Shown here piece by piece: positions 1-8,459 of a stretch of DNA of 55,263 nt. Both the position numbers and the translations under genes were made by a program. Origin of the DNA: Methanocorpusculum parvum (GTDB lineage Archaea > Halobacteriota > Methanomicrobia > Methanomicrobiales > Methanocorpusculaceae); contig LMVO01000004.1 in assembly GCA_002287215.1 (NCBI GenBank), positions 1 to 55,263 of the forward strand. The letters are read 5' to 3'. Position 1 is the first letter of the stretch, and every line of letters starts with the position of its first letter. The notes below the pieces were generated by a model. It was not told where the DNA came from and did no database searches. It was given only the letters and a program-made list of their open reading frames with translations.

Positions 1-107
1 GGGGAGGGGGAGGAGGGGGAGGGGGGGGGAGAAGGGGAGAAGGAGGAGGAGGAAGAGGAAGAGGAAGAAGGGGAAGAGGGGGAGAGGGGGAGAGGGGAGA
101 GGAGGGA
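1..107. repeat. Purine-rich low-complexity tract (GGGGA/GGA/GAA)
   Basis: The + strand is almost purely G and A for 107 bases and ends at the stop codon of the leftward MoaB-like gene. Runs of four to nine G occur several times, so G-quadruplex formation is possible. It lies downstream of that gene and probably holds no coding sequence. It is the left edge of a purine-rich zone that gives way to pyrimidine-rich sequence on the other side of the AT-rich origin core. The window starts inside it, so its full length is unknown. Confidence 0.85.
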
Positions 108-596
108 TCACTGGTTTGCATGGGTCAGGATGTGGGTGATTTCAGGAATGATGATCTCTTCTGTTGCGAGTTTGACGGCTTTGGGAGAGCCGGGGATGCA
201 GAAGATCACCCGGCCTTTGTTGATGCCGGCTGCGGCACGGGAAAGGATGACAGCGTTTCCGACCTGGGCATAGCTTTTCTGACGGAAGAGTTCGCCGAAT
301 CCGTCCATGGTTTTTATGAAGAGGGGGGAAACCGCTTCGATGGTGCAGTCATCATGGGTAAGACCTGTGCCGCCGTTCACGACGATGCAGTTGGCCTGAT
401 CCAGGGCAGAGAGAACTGCGGATCTGATGTCTGAGATGTCGTCTTTGACGATGACTGCAGAAACAATAGGAATGCCGGCCTGTTCGAATGCTTCAGTGAT
501 GATCTTTCCGGAGAGGTCGGTTTTTTCTGTGCGGGTGGTTGAAACGGTGATGACGGCCGTCTTTATCGAAACAGTTTCCCGGTGTTCTCTTGACAT
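108..596 (-). CDS. MoaB/MogA-family molybdopterin biosynthesis protein
   Basis: This 162-aa protein belongs to the MoaB/MogA family, which adenylylates molybdopterin before metal insertion (molybdenum or tungsten cofactor, needed for example by formylmethanofuran dehydrogenase). Visible family signatures are the glycine-rich VVNGGTGLTHDD (MPT-binding GGTG loop followed by Asp-Asp) and IFCIPGSPKAV near the C-terminus. The reading frame stays open upstream to 887, but that extension is Pro/Leu/Ser-rich and unlike the family; the ATG at 596 gives the normal MoaB length and was chosen for that reason. The gene points away from the predicted origin. MoaB and MogA cannot be separated with certainty here. 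Confidence 0.85.
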   Translation of the reverse strand: MSREHRETVSIKTAVITVSTTRTEKTDLSGKIITEAFEQAGIPIVSAVIVKDDISDIRSAVLSALDQANCIVVNGGTGLTHDDCTIEAVSPLFIKTMDGFGELFRQKSYAQVGNAVILSRAAAGINKGRVIFCIPGSPKAVKLATEEIIIPEITHILTHANQ

Positions 597-896
597 AAGA
601 GAAGTGTATGAGTTCAAAGATAATAGGTTGTTCTCCTGTTTTGAATCGGAAAAGGGCAGCAGAGGGAGCAGATAAGTAACAAAGGAGGGGAGGGAGATGA
701 GCAGGAGATGAGGATTTATGCGAGGATTTTTGAGGGGGAGGGGTTGGAGGGGGATATGAAAAGGAGCTGCAGAGGGTGAAAAAAGAGTGCGGGTTGAATC
801 AATAATCAGTGTTGAAAAGCGGAGGTTGGTGAGTTGGGTAATGAAGGATATCGATGAAATTTTTTTCTGTTTATCAAATATTTGCAAAAGAAGTCC
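597..896. other. Non-coding, purine-rich left flank of the origin
   Basis: About 300 bases lie between the MoaB-like start and the first origin box. The + strand is rich in G and A, with GGGGAGG-like clusters around 685-760. The leftward frame across it is open but has proline- and leucine-rich low-complexity translation and no family resemblance, so I do not call it a gene. No clear promoter for the MoaB-like gene could be fixed. Confidence 0.5.
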
Positions 897-922
897 CCCA
901 CCCCTTTATTGCGAGTGGAAAA
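897..922 (-). other. Origin recognition box (left copy)
   Basis: On the - strand this reads TTTTCCACTCGCAATAAAGG followed by GGTGGG. It is a perfect 26-base reverse complement of 1242-1267. A TTCCA head followed by an A-rich middle and a terminal G run is typical of archaeal ORB elements bound by Orc1/Cdc6. The G run points away from the AT-rich core. Confidence 0.8.
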
Positions 923-1241
923 ATTATTTTTGAATCACTGAAAAAATGTTTTTCATTTTATGTATTTTTGAAATCATAATTAATTAGACTTTTGATTATA
1001 TAAACGTTTTCTTTTTTTACATCAAAAATAAAAACAAAATAAAAACAAAAAAAACGATGAAACAGCAGCCAAAAAATATTTTTTCAAAGAAAAAAAATTA
1101 CAAAAATACGGACAAAAGCAAATGATATATATACATGAACCAAAATTTTTTGTTTTCTGGATAGATGATATATAAAGCATTCGAATAAACTCCATTTCTT
1201 ACCTGCATTTCTTTTGCATTTCTTTTGCATTCTCCAAAAAG
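923..1241. other. AT-rich core of predicted replication origin (oriC)
   Basis: This segment of about 320 bases, very rich in A and T, lies between two perfectly inverted 26-bp boxes and 460 bases upstream of orc1/cdc6, the usual layout of an archaeal origin with a duplex-unwinding element. It contains long A and T runs (for example 1009-1060) and a short tandem repeat of TTTCTTTTGCA at about 1208-1230. The only open frame across it encodes a low-complexity peptide and is not accepted. Flanking genes diverge from it. Confidence 0.8.
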
Positions 1242-1267
1242 TTTTCCACTCGCAATAAAGGGGTGGG
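1242..1267 (+). other. Origin recognition box (right copy)
   Basis: This is the perfect inverted partner of 897-922, with TTTTCCACTCG facing the AT-rich core and the GGGGTGGG end facing outward toward orc1/cdc6. The 26/26 identity over 320 bases of otherwise diverged sequence argues for selection on a binding site. Confidence 0.8.
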
Positions 1268-1403
1268 TCCCTTAAATCGCTTACAATCATTTCAAATCAG
1301 CAAACGCTCCATCAAACACCTGGTTATCACCATCTAACAATCAATCACCATTTCTCCCCTCAACTTTTAACTCCCCCTAACTCTAACTCCCGCTTCAACC
1401 CCC

Positions 1404-1558
1404 CCAATTTACCCCATATTCTGTCTTCTTCCTCCTCCCCTCCCTCCAATTTACCCCATATTCTGTCTTCTTCCTCTTCTCCTCCCTCCAATTTACCCCA
1501 TATTCTGTCCTCCTGTCCTCTCTTCCCCTCAATTTATCCCACACCTTCCCCTCCCCTC
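1404..1558 (+). repeat. 42-bp tandem repeat, three full copies plus a degenerate fourth
   Basis: Copies begin at 1404, 1446 and 1488, each 42 bases long, and each starts with CCAATTTACCCCATATTCTG followed by a variable pyrimidine-rich half. A decayed fourth copy starts near 1530. There are no spacers, so this is not a CRISPR array. It sits between the right origin box and orc1/cdc6 in a zone (1320-1620) of C/T-rich + strand with no gene. Iterons at an origin or simple slippage expansion are both possible. Confidence 0.85.
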
Positions 1559-1630
1559 TTACATCAGTTCACTATCATCCATCCGTCTTATCTCCCCTCA
1601 GAGATTCCCTTCACAGATCCCCCCACTTAT

Positions 1631-1648
1631 TTCCACTCGCAGTAGTGG
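1631..1648 (+). promoter_or_regulatory. Degenerate origin-box-like site at the orc1/cdc6 5' end
   Basis: TTCCACTCGC matches the head of the two 26-bp boxes exactly, followed by a diverged tail ending in TGG. It lies 50 bases upstream of the chosen orc1 start. Orc1/Cdc6 binding here could autoregulate its own gene; that is inference from position. Confidence 0.55.
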
Positions 1649-1698
1649 TACATTATCAGGAAAAAAAACCATATAAGATATCCAAGGAAAAATTTACA

Positions 1699-2976
1699 AT
1701 GGAAAGCGAACCCTACAAGTCGACAGGTCTCTTTAAAAGATATATCAATCCTAATAAAATTTTTCAAAATCGTGAGGTCCTGCGACACAGTTACAGTCCA
1801 AAGGAACTCCCGCACAGAATGGATCAGATCGATTCGATCGCTGAGATCCTCGCTCCCGCTCTTCAGGGTGCGACTCCTTCCAACATCCTCATCTACGGAA
1901 AAACCGGGACCGGCAAGACAGCCACGGTCAAATTTGTCGGAGCCGAGCTGGAAAACGAGAGCTCGGAGTTTTCCCCGTGCAGACTTGTCCATCTCAACTG
2001 TGAAACCATCGATACCCAGTACCGCGTTCTTGCCCAGATCGCAAACCATGTCAGCGGTCATGATCTGAAAGCAAGCGACCGGGTCAAAAACATCATCCCT
2101 GCCACCGGATGGCACACCGATCAGGTGTATTCGGAACTCAAAAACGTCCTTGAACAGGCCGGGGGTCTCCAGATCATCGTCTTGGACGAGATCGACAAAC
2201 TGGTCAAAAAAAGCGGAGACGACACACTCTATAATCTGACGCGCATAAACAGCGACCTGTTTTCATCGCGTGTATGTATCATCGGCATCTCAAACGATCT
2301 CACCTTCAAAGACTTTCTCGATCCGCGTGTGCTCTCCTCCCTCTCGGAAGAAGAGATGGTCTTCCCTCCGTACAATGCCGATCAGCTCAGGGACATCCTG
2401 CATCAGCGTGCCGAGATGGCGTTTTTCCCGGACGTCGTTTCCGATGAAGTGATCGGTCTCTGCGCAGCACGCGCAGCCCAGGAACACGGCGACGCACGCC
2501 GCGCTCTTGATCTCTTACGCGTCTCCGGCGAACTTGCCGAACGCGAAGGAGCCGAACGCGTCATGGTAAAACATGTCAACGGCGCCCAGGAAAATATCGA
2601 GACCGATACAATGAGTGAGTGCGTCAAAACTCTCCCCGCACAAAGCAAGATAGTATTGTGTTCGATGCTTCTCATGGCGGCCTCCGGTCAGAAAGTTTTC
2701 ACCAGCGGCTCGGTCATCAACGTCTACCGCGAAGTCGCCGCGGAACTTGACACTGAAGCATTGAGTCACCGCCGCGTCTCGGATCTGATAAACGAGCTCA
2801 ATATGCTTGGAATCATCACCACCCGCGTTGTCTCTCACGGCCGCCACGGCAGAACGACGGAAATTTATTTTAAGAGTCCGACCAATGACATACGTACTGT
2901 GATCATGAACGATTCACGGTTTCAGGAATGCGGCATTCTGCATCCTCTGGTAAAAAATCATGAAAAAGGTGAGTAA
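1699..2976 (+). CDS. orc1: Orc1/Cdc6 replication initiator
   Basis: This 425-aa AAA+ ATPase recognises origin boxes and is thought to load the MCM helicase. Walker A (GKTGTGKT) is at residues 67-74 and Walker B (IIVLDEID) at about 159-166. The AAA+ lid (EEHGDARRALDLLRVSGELA region) and a C-terminal winged-helix domain follow, with the expected family length of 400-430 residues. An in-frame GTG at 1645 would add 18 residues, but it overlaps an origin-box-like site; the ATG at 1699 has AAGGA about 11 bases upstream and begins the conserved region, so I prefer it. The gene lies beside the predicted origin, as is usual for cognate Orc1. An Lrp-type gene starts two bases after the stop. Confidence 0.95.
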   Translation: MESEPYKSTGLFKRYINPNKIFQNREVLRHSYSPKELPHRMDQIDSIAEILAPALQGATPSNILIYGKTGTGKTATVKFVGAELENESSEFSPCRLVHLNCETIDTQYRVLAQIANHVSGHDLKASDRVKNIIPATGWHTDQVYSELKNVLEQAGGLQIIVLDEIDKLVKKSGDDTLYNLTRINSDLFSSRVCIIGISNDLTFKDFLDPRVLSSLSEEEMVFPPYNADQLRDILHQRAEMAFFPDVVSDEVIGLCAARAAQEHGDARRALDLLRVSGELAEREGAERVMVKHVNGAQENIETDTMSECVKTLPAQSKIVLCSMLLMAASGQKVFTSGSVINVYREVAAELDTEALSHRRVSDLINELNMLGIITTRVVSHGRHGRTTEIYFKSPTNDIRTVIMNDSRFQECGILHPLVKNHEKGE

Positions 2977-2978
2977 AA

Positions 2979-3470
2979 ATGGATGAAAAGGACACCCTAA
3001 TCCTAAAGGAACTCCGGAAAAACAGCAGGATCCCTGTAAGCGATCTTGCCGTTATGCTGGAAGTATCCGAGAGCGATGTGACAAAAAGGATCGCCAGCCT
3101 TTGTCAGGCAGGTATTCTTCGCCGGTGTACGGCAGTCATCGACTACTCGGCATTAGGTGTCGATGATGTTTCCGTTATACTCTCCCTTAAGGTAACACCG
3201 GAAAAAGGCCTGGGATACGACGGTATCGCAGAAAAACTCGCCAGATTCCCCCAGGTAGAGAGCATCCGGCTCCTTACCGGAAGCTACGATTTCCAGGTGA
3301 CCATCACCGGCCAGTCCATGGCGGAGATCTCCCGGTTCGTCGCCGAGCAGATCGCATCCATCGACGGCGTCAGGGAAACCATGACCCAGATCGTGATGCG
3401 GACGTATAAGGAACAGGGCGTGGAAATGGCCCGGCCCGGAAACCGGGACAGACAGCTGATCACGTTCTAA
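2979..3470 (+). CDS. Lrp/AsnC-family transcriptional regulator
   Basis: The 163-aa protein has an N-terminal helix-turn-helix (DTLILKELRKNSRIPVSDLA, residues about 5-24, then a recognition helix) and a C-terminal RAM/ligand-binding half with the LLTGSYDFQVTI pattern typical of the family. It starts two bases after orc1/cdc6 and is followed after 12 bases by an aminotransferase. Lrp plus aminotransferase is a frequent pairing in archaea and suggests control of amino-acid metabolism, although the target is not shown by sequence. Its effector is unknown. Confidence 0.9.
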   Translation: MDEKDTLILKELRKNSRIPVSDLAVMLEVSESDVTKRIASLCQAGILRRCTAVIDYSALGVDDVSVILSLKVTPEKGLGYDGIAEKLARFPQVESIRLLTGSYDFQVTITGQSMAEISRFVAEQIASIDGVRETMTQIVMRTYKEQGVEMARPGNRDRQLITF

Positions 3471-3482
3471 ATCGGGTCAATC

Positions 3483-4646
3483 ATGCGAAATTTTGTATCA
3501 AAAGTAGCTGCCGAGATCCCGCCTTCAGGTATCAGAAAGTTCTTCGACCTCGTCCTCACGATGGATAACGATCAGGTTATCAGTCTGGGCGTCGGGGAGC
3601 CGGATTTCGATACCCCCTGGAACGTATCAAAAGCTGCCATCACGTCCATAGAGAAAGGGCTGACCATGTACACCTCGAACCGCGGTCTGCCTGATCTCTG
3701 TTCAGCTCTTTCCAAAGATCTGGAAAAAAGGTATCATACCCCATACTCGCCAAACGAGATCATCGTAACGACCGGCGTGTCGGAAGGTTTCGATGTCGCC
3801 GTACGCGCTGTGGTCAATCCGGGAGATGAGGTCATCGTTGTCGATCCGTGTTTTGTCTCATACAAATCCGAAGTGATCATGGCGGGAGGAAAACCCGTCT
3901 CTCTTCCCTGCGATGCGAAGGATCAGTTCAAAGTGACGCCTGACGCGCTGATGGAGAAGATCACGCAAAACAGCAAAACACTGATCATCAACTTCCCAAA
4001 CAATCCGACCGGCGGGGTCATGGGGAGAGATGATCTGAAAGCAATCGCTGATATCATCATCGATCATGATCTTCTGCTGATATCGGATGAGGTCTATTCG
4101 GAACTGACCTATGAGGGTTCTCATGTATCGGCAGCGTCGATCGACGGGCTGTGGGATCGGACGATCACCCTGAACGGATTTTCCAAGGCATATGCGATGA
4201 CCGGATGGCGGCTTGGCTATCTTTGCGCGCCAAAAGAGATCTGCGATGCCGCACTCAAGATCCATCAGTATGTGATGATGTCTGCTCCGACGGCTTCCCA
4301 GTTTGCTGCGATCGAAGCACTGAAAAACGCCGAGGATTCAAAGAACGAGATGGTCGCCGAGTACAGGATCAGAAGGAACCTGTTCGTGAAAGGTCTCAAT
4401 GATGTCGGTCTTCCCTGTCATATCCCGAAAGGAGCGTTTTATGCGTTTCCGTCCATCGAAGGCACCGGTCTTTCCGATGAGGAGTTTGCCGAACGCCTCT
4501 TAAAAGAGCAGCAGGTAGCCGTTGTTCCGGGCAGCGCATTTGGTGAAAGCGGCGTTGGTCACATCCGTACGTGTTATGCGGTGGACCGTGCAAAACTTAC
4601 CGAGGCCGTGCGCAGGATCGGGGTCTTTGTCGAGTCGCTTTCGTGA
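3483..4646 (+). CDS. Class I/II PLP-dependent aminotransferase
   Basis: The 387-aa protein is a fold-type I aminotransferase in the aspartate/aromatic/alanine group. The PLP-binding lysine is K235 in LNGFSKAYAMTGWRLG; NFPNNPTGG (Asn-Pro region) and SDEVYSEL (PLP-contacting Asp/Tyr) are also present. The N-terminal FFDLVLTMDNDQVISLGVGE segment is typical of archaeal AspC-like or MJ0959-type enzymes. The start ATG follows the Lrp stop by 12 bases, so the two are probably cotranscribed. Substrate specificity cannot be read from sequence. Confidence 0.9.
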   Translation: MRNFVSKVAAEIPPSGIRKFFDLVLTMDNDQVISLGVGEPDFDTPWNVSKAAITSIEKGLTMYTSNRGLPDLCSALSKDLEKRYHTPYSPNEIIVTTGVSEGFDVAVRAVVNPGDEVIVVDPCFVSYKSEVIMAGGKPVSLPCDAKDQFKVTPDALMEKITQNSKTLIINFPNNPTGGVMGRDDLKAIADIIIDHDLLLISDEVYSELTYEGSHVSAASIDGLWDRTITLNGFSKAYAMTGWRLGYLCAPKEICDAALKIHQYVMMSAPTASQFAAIEALKNAEDSKNEMVAEYRIRRNLFVKGLNDVGLPCHIPKGAFYAFPSIEGTGLSDEEFAERLLKEQQVAVVPGSAFGESGVGHIRTCYAVDRAKLTEAVRRIGVFVESLS

Positions 4647-4656
4647 ACTATAATAA

Positions 4657-4678
4657 CCCCTTCATTTCGAGTGGAAAG
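4657..4678 (-). promoter_or_regulatory. Origin-box-like site upstream of polB
   Basis: The + strand CCCCTTCATTTCGAGTGGAA matches the left origin box (CCCCTTTATTGCGAGTGGAA) at 18 of 20 positions; over 22 bases 19 match. It lies 26 bases before the DNA polymerase D small-subunit start, in the promoter zone. It could bring the polymerase gene under Orc1/Cdc6 control or act as an outlying box of the origin. Confidence 0.6.
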
Positions 4679-4703
4679 TTAATTTAACCTGAACCATTTT
4701 TTT

Positions 4704-6119
4704 ATGGATAAACGTGAGATCGTCGCTAGGTTTGCCGATGCCGGATTTCTGGTACATCACCAGGTCGTGAACTATATCAGCGAATGCGGCGGAACCGGGG
4801 TCATCGAAGGGATCCTTGCCTCTCTTCCAAACGGTGTGACTGTCGTTACGCCAAAGGAAGTTCCGGCTATGACCCCTCTTCGGACCGACCGTCTGGATGT
4901 CGGCGTCAGCAGAACGCCCGAGATCCTTTGCGGGCGGGAGGGGAGTTCGATCCCTCTCGCGGATCCAGAATCGTCTTACGCGATGTTTCGCGACCGGTAC
5001 GATGCATTGGCCGGGATGCTGCGCGGAAGGGTGAATCCGATCCCGATCGAAGCTCTTGTGAGAACAGGCAACCGGTTCACTGATCAGGAGATCGGTCTTG
5101 CAGGCATGGTGACCACGATCTCAACCAGCGCGAAAGGTCACCGGGTCGTTGAGGTGGAGGATCCGACCGGATCGATCAAGGTGCTTTTCAACAAAAACCG
5201 TGACGGGTTTGCCGAGGCCGAATCGATCATCCCTGACGAGGTCATCGGCGTGAAAGGTCAGCTGGCGCGCGACAGTATGGGCAGGACCCAGATGGTCTTT
5301 TCCGATACGCTGTTTCGGCCGGAGATCCCGCTGACGAATACGATATCCCCGTCGAAAGAAAAAGGAAAAGCTGTGTTCATCTCTGATATCCATGTCGGCA
5401 GCAATACGTTTCTGCCAAAAGCTTGGGAAAAGTTCTCGGAATGGATGCATGAACGCAAAGACATCGGCTATCTGCTGATCGCCGGCGATGTGGTGGACGG
5501 GATCGGTATTTATCCGGATCAGGACAAGGAGCTGGAGATCAAGACCATCTATGAACAGTATGATCATGTCGGCGACCTTATGGCGGCACTGCCTGACAGG
5601 CTGAAGATCGTGATCTCGCCGGGCAATCACGATGCGGTGAGAGGAGCCGAGCCCCAGCCTGCTCTGCCGGAAGAGTTTCGCAGAAATTTTCCGGAGAACG
5701 TCACCTTTGTTGAAAATCCGGCAGTCGTCAATATCCAGTCGGTCAGCGTCCTTATGTATCACGGGCGAAGTATCGATGATCTGATCAAGTTCATTCCCGG
5801 CGCTTCATACACAAAACCCGGAGAGATCATGCAGGCAATGCTCAAGCGCCGGCATCTCGGCCCGATCTACGGACAAAGAACGCCGCTTCTTTCCACGGAC
5901 AAAGATGCTCTTGTTATTCGCGATGTGCCCGATATCATCCACACCGGCCATATCCATATCAGCGATGTCATCTCGTACCGCGGGGTCCTTGGCATAAATG
6001 CCGGAACATGGCAGTCGCAGACTTCTTTCCAGAAACTGATGAACATCACCCCGACGCCGGCGGAGGCAGTAGTTGTGGATCTTTTCACGCTTGCCTATGA
6101 AAAATTCTGCTTTCTTTAA
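4704..6119 (+). CDS. polB: DNA polymerase D small subunit (DP1)
   Basis: This 471-aa protein is the exonuclease subunit of the euryarchaeal replicative polymerase PolD. Residues about 140-215 form an OB fold (TRTGN...VEVEDPTGSIKVLF region). The C-terminal calcineurin-like phosphoesterase domain carries the metal ligands: SDIHVGSN, GDVVDGIG, SPGNHDAV and HTGHIHISD. The N-terminal part is the variable region of DP1. Length is slightly short but within family range. The large subunit polC is not in the window. An origin-box-like element sits in its promoter region. Confidence 0.95.
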   Translation: MDKREIVARFADAGFLVHHQVVNYISECGGTGVIEGILASLPNGVTVVTPKEVPAMTPLRTDRLDVGVSRTPEILCGREGSSIPLADPESSYAMFRDRYDALAGMLRGRVNPIPIEALVRTGNRFTDQEIGLAGMVTTISTSAKGHRVVEVEDPTGSIKVLFNKNRDGFAEAESIIPDEVIGVKGQLARDSMGRTQMVFSDTLFRPEIPLTNTISPSKEKGKAVFISDIHVGSNTFLPKAWEKFSEWMHERKDIGYLLIAGDVVDGIGIYPDQDKELEIKTIYEQYDHVGDLMAALPDRLKIVISPGNHDAVRGAEPQPALPEEFRRNFPENVTFVENPAVVNIQSVSVLMYHGRSIDDLIKFIPGASYTKPGEIMQAMLKRRHLGPIYGQRTPLLSTDKDALVIRDVPDIIHTGHIHISDVISYRGVLGINAGTWQSQTSFQKLMNITPTPAEAVVVDLFTLAYEKFCFL

Positions 6120-6229
6120 CTGATTTCGCTTTTCTCTTTGGGATATTGTAAAAGGATTAGTATTATTAGCTCCTCCGCCCATTAACATAAGGAGAAACCA
6201 TTCCCATTTCACGGAGGTTTTCTATACCT

Positions 6230-8314
6230 ATGGATTTGATCTATCTCGCTCCAATATGTGCCGTTTTAGGCCTTCTCTTTGCCATCTACTCCTTCTCTAT
6301 CGTGAAGAAAGAGCCGGCAGGCGATGAGAAGATGCAGAAGATCGCTGCCGCCATTCACCTTGGCGCAATGGTCTTTCTGAATCGTCAGTATCGTGCAATC
6401 GGAGCTTTTGTCGTCGTTATTGCAGTCATTCTCGCTATCCTCATCTCCCCGTGGGCCGCACTCTGTTATGTTATCGGTGCAGGACTCTCGGCAGCTGCCG
6501 GATATATCGGAATGCACAGCGCAACAAAAGCAAACGTAAGAACAACCAATGCAGCAAAACGCGGAATCGCGGACGCAGTAAAAGTATCCTTTGCAAGCGG
6601 TTCGGTCATGGGTATGTCCGTGGTCGGCCTTGGACTCCTTGGTCTTTCCATCGTGTTCATCATCCTTGTAACGATCAACGGCGGATTTGCCAGCGTTGTC
6701 GGTGTCAACACTGTTGTGTCGATCCTTGCATCGTTTGGTTTCGGTGCCTCTTCCGTTGCTCTCTTCGCCCGTGTCGGCGGCGGTATCTTTACCAAAGCAG
6801 CCGATGTCGGAGCCGACCTTGTCGGTAAAGTCGAAGCAGGCATCCCTGAAGATGATCCGAGAAACCCGGCAGTCATCGCAGACAATGTCGGTGACAATGT
6901 CGGTGATGTTGCAGGTATGGGTGCCGATCTTTTCGAATCCTATGTCGGTTCGATCATCGCATCCATGGCTCTTGGTGTTGCAGGCGCAGCATTTGCGTCC
7001 CAGCTCTTTGGCGAAACCATCGCCCCGTTAAACCTTATTCTTCTTCCGATGCTCATTGCAGCATTCGGTATCATCGCAGCCGCAGTCGGAACGCTCTTCG
7101 TTCGCACAAAGAAGAACGAAAGCTCCGCGATCCACAAAGCATTCAATACCGGTCTTATTGTCGCAATCATCATCTCCATCATCTCGACCTACAGTATAAC
7201 GAGTATCCTCTTATACGGTCAGTTCGGTATGGGATTCATGTTTGCCGCCCCTCTTGGTATGGGTATCTGGTTTGCAACCATCGCAGGTCTTATTGCAGGT
7301 TTCATGATCGGTCTTATCACGGAGTACTACACTTCGTTCGATTACAAGCCGACCTTAGGCATTGCAAAATCCTGTCAGACGGGTGCGGCCACTGATATCA
7401 TCAGCGGATTTGCAAAAGGTATGGAGTCGACCGTCTGGCCGGTTCTTATCATCTCAGTTGCCATCTTCATTGCCTACCAGTTTGCCGGCATGTACGGTAT
7501 CGGTATCGCTGCCGTTGGTATGCTGTCCACCCTTGGTATCTCCCTTGCAGTCGATGCATACGGTCCGGTCGCGGACAATGCAGGCGGTATCGCCGAGATG
7601 TCCCATCAGGATCACTCTGTTCGTGATATCACCGACACGCTTGATGCAGTCGGCAACACGACCGCAGCAATCGGAAAAGGATTTGCTATCGGCTCAGCCG
7701 CTCTTACCGGTCTTGCGCTTTTCAGCGCCTACGCACTCGCCGTCGGCATTGAGACGATCGATATTCTGAACACCAGAGTGTTCATCGGTATCCTCCTTGG
7801 AGGCATGCTTCCGTTCCTCTTCTCTGCCCTCACTATGACCGCAGTCGGCGATGCAGCTCAGCAGATCGTTGTTGAAGTACGCCGTCAGTTCAAAGAGATC
7901 AAAGGCCTGATGGAAGGAACTGCAGATCCTGACTACACGTCAGCCGTCTCGATCGCCACGAAAGCAGCAATCAAAAAGATGATGCTTCCGGGTCTTCTTG
8001 CAATCGTTGCACCTCTCGCCGTTGGATTTATCCTTGGTCCGCTGGCTCTCGGCGGTCTTTTAGTCGGATCACTTGTCTGCGGATTCCTTCTTGCAGTTAC
8101 GATGGCAAATGCAGGCGGAGCATGGGACAATGCAAAGAAGTATATCGAACTCGGTAACTTCGGCGGCAAAGGTTCAAACGCTCACAAAGCAGCTGTCGTC
8201 GGTGACACCGTCGGTGACCCGTTCAAAGACACGTCCGGACCTTCGATCAACATTCTGATCAAACTTATGTCGATGATCTCACTGGTATTCGTACCGGTCC
8301 TTCTTCTTCTGTAA
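6230..8314 (+). CDS. hppA: Membrane-integral pyrophosphatase, K+-dependent type
   Basis: The 694-aa, highly hydrophobic protein couples PPi hydrolysis to ion pumping across the cytoplasmic membrane. The catalytic motif DVGADLVGKVEAGIPEDDPR is followed by DNVGDNVGDVAGMGADLFES, and a second acidic site DNAGGIAEM and C-terminal VVGDTVGDPFKDTSGPS are intact. At the K+-switch position it reads GNTTAAIGKG with Ala479 and Gly482, the signature of K+-dependent enzymes; K+-independent ones have Lys there. H+ versus Na+ pumping cannot be decided by eye. A GGAGG ribosome site lies about 12 bases before the ATG. It stands alone. Confidence 0.97.
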   Translation: MDLIYLAPICAVLGLLFAIYSFSIVKKEPAGDEKMQKIAAAIHLGAMVFLNRQYRAIGAFVVVIAVILAILISPWAALCYVIGAGLSAAAGYIGMHSATKANVRTTNAAKRGIADAVKVSFASGSVMGMSVVGLGLLGLSIVFIILVTINGGFASVVGVNTVVSILASFGFGASSVALFARVGGGIFTKAADVGADLVGKVEAGIPEDDPRNPAVIADNVGDNVGDVAGMGADLFESYVGSIIASMALGVAGAAFASQLFGETIAPLNLILLPMLIAAFGIIAAAVGTLFVRTKKNESSAIHKAFNTGLIVAIIISIISTYSITSILLYGQFGMGFMFAAPLGMGIWFATIAGLIAGFMIGLITEYYTSFDYKPTLGIAKSCQTGAATDIISGFAKGMESTVWPVLIISVAIFIAYQFAGMYGIGIAAVGMLSTLGISLAVDAYGPVADNAGGIAEMSHQDHSVRDITDTLDAVGNTTAAIGKGFAIGSAALTGLALFSAYALAVGIETIDILNTRVFIGILLGGMLPFLFSALTMTAVGDAAQQIVVEVRRQFKEIKGLMEGTADPDYTSAVSIATKAAIKKMMLPGLLAIVAPLAVGFILGPLALGGLLVGSLVCGFLLAVTMANAGGAWDNAKKYIELGNFGGKGSNAHKAAVVGDTVGDPFKDTSGPSINILIKLMSMISLVFVPVLLLL

Positions 8315-8459
8315 GTCTGGATCAGAAAATCATTCTTTTTTTAAAGCGTATTCATCCGGCCGGCATACCGCGTCTATTCTGTTTTTCAAAATACTCCGGG
8401 ATATCTGCGGATCTCTGAAAATGACAGAATACGAAATGTATGTTAAAAATGAGGAAATG

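Noticed and set aside
597..887. N-terminal extension of the MoaB-like protein
   Set aside because: Low-complexity Pro/Leu/Ser sequence unlike the family; the ATG at 596 gives normal length.
1404..1558. CRISPR array
   Set aside because: Copies are directly adjacent without spacers and half of each copy is variable; no cas gene nearby.
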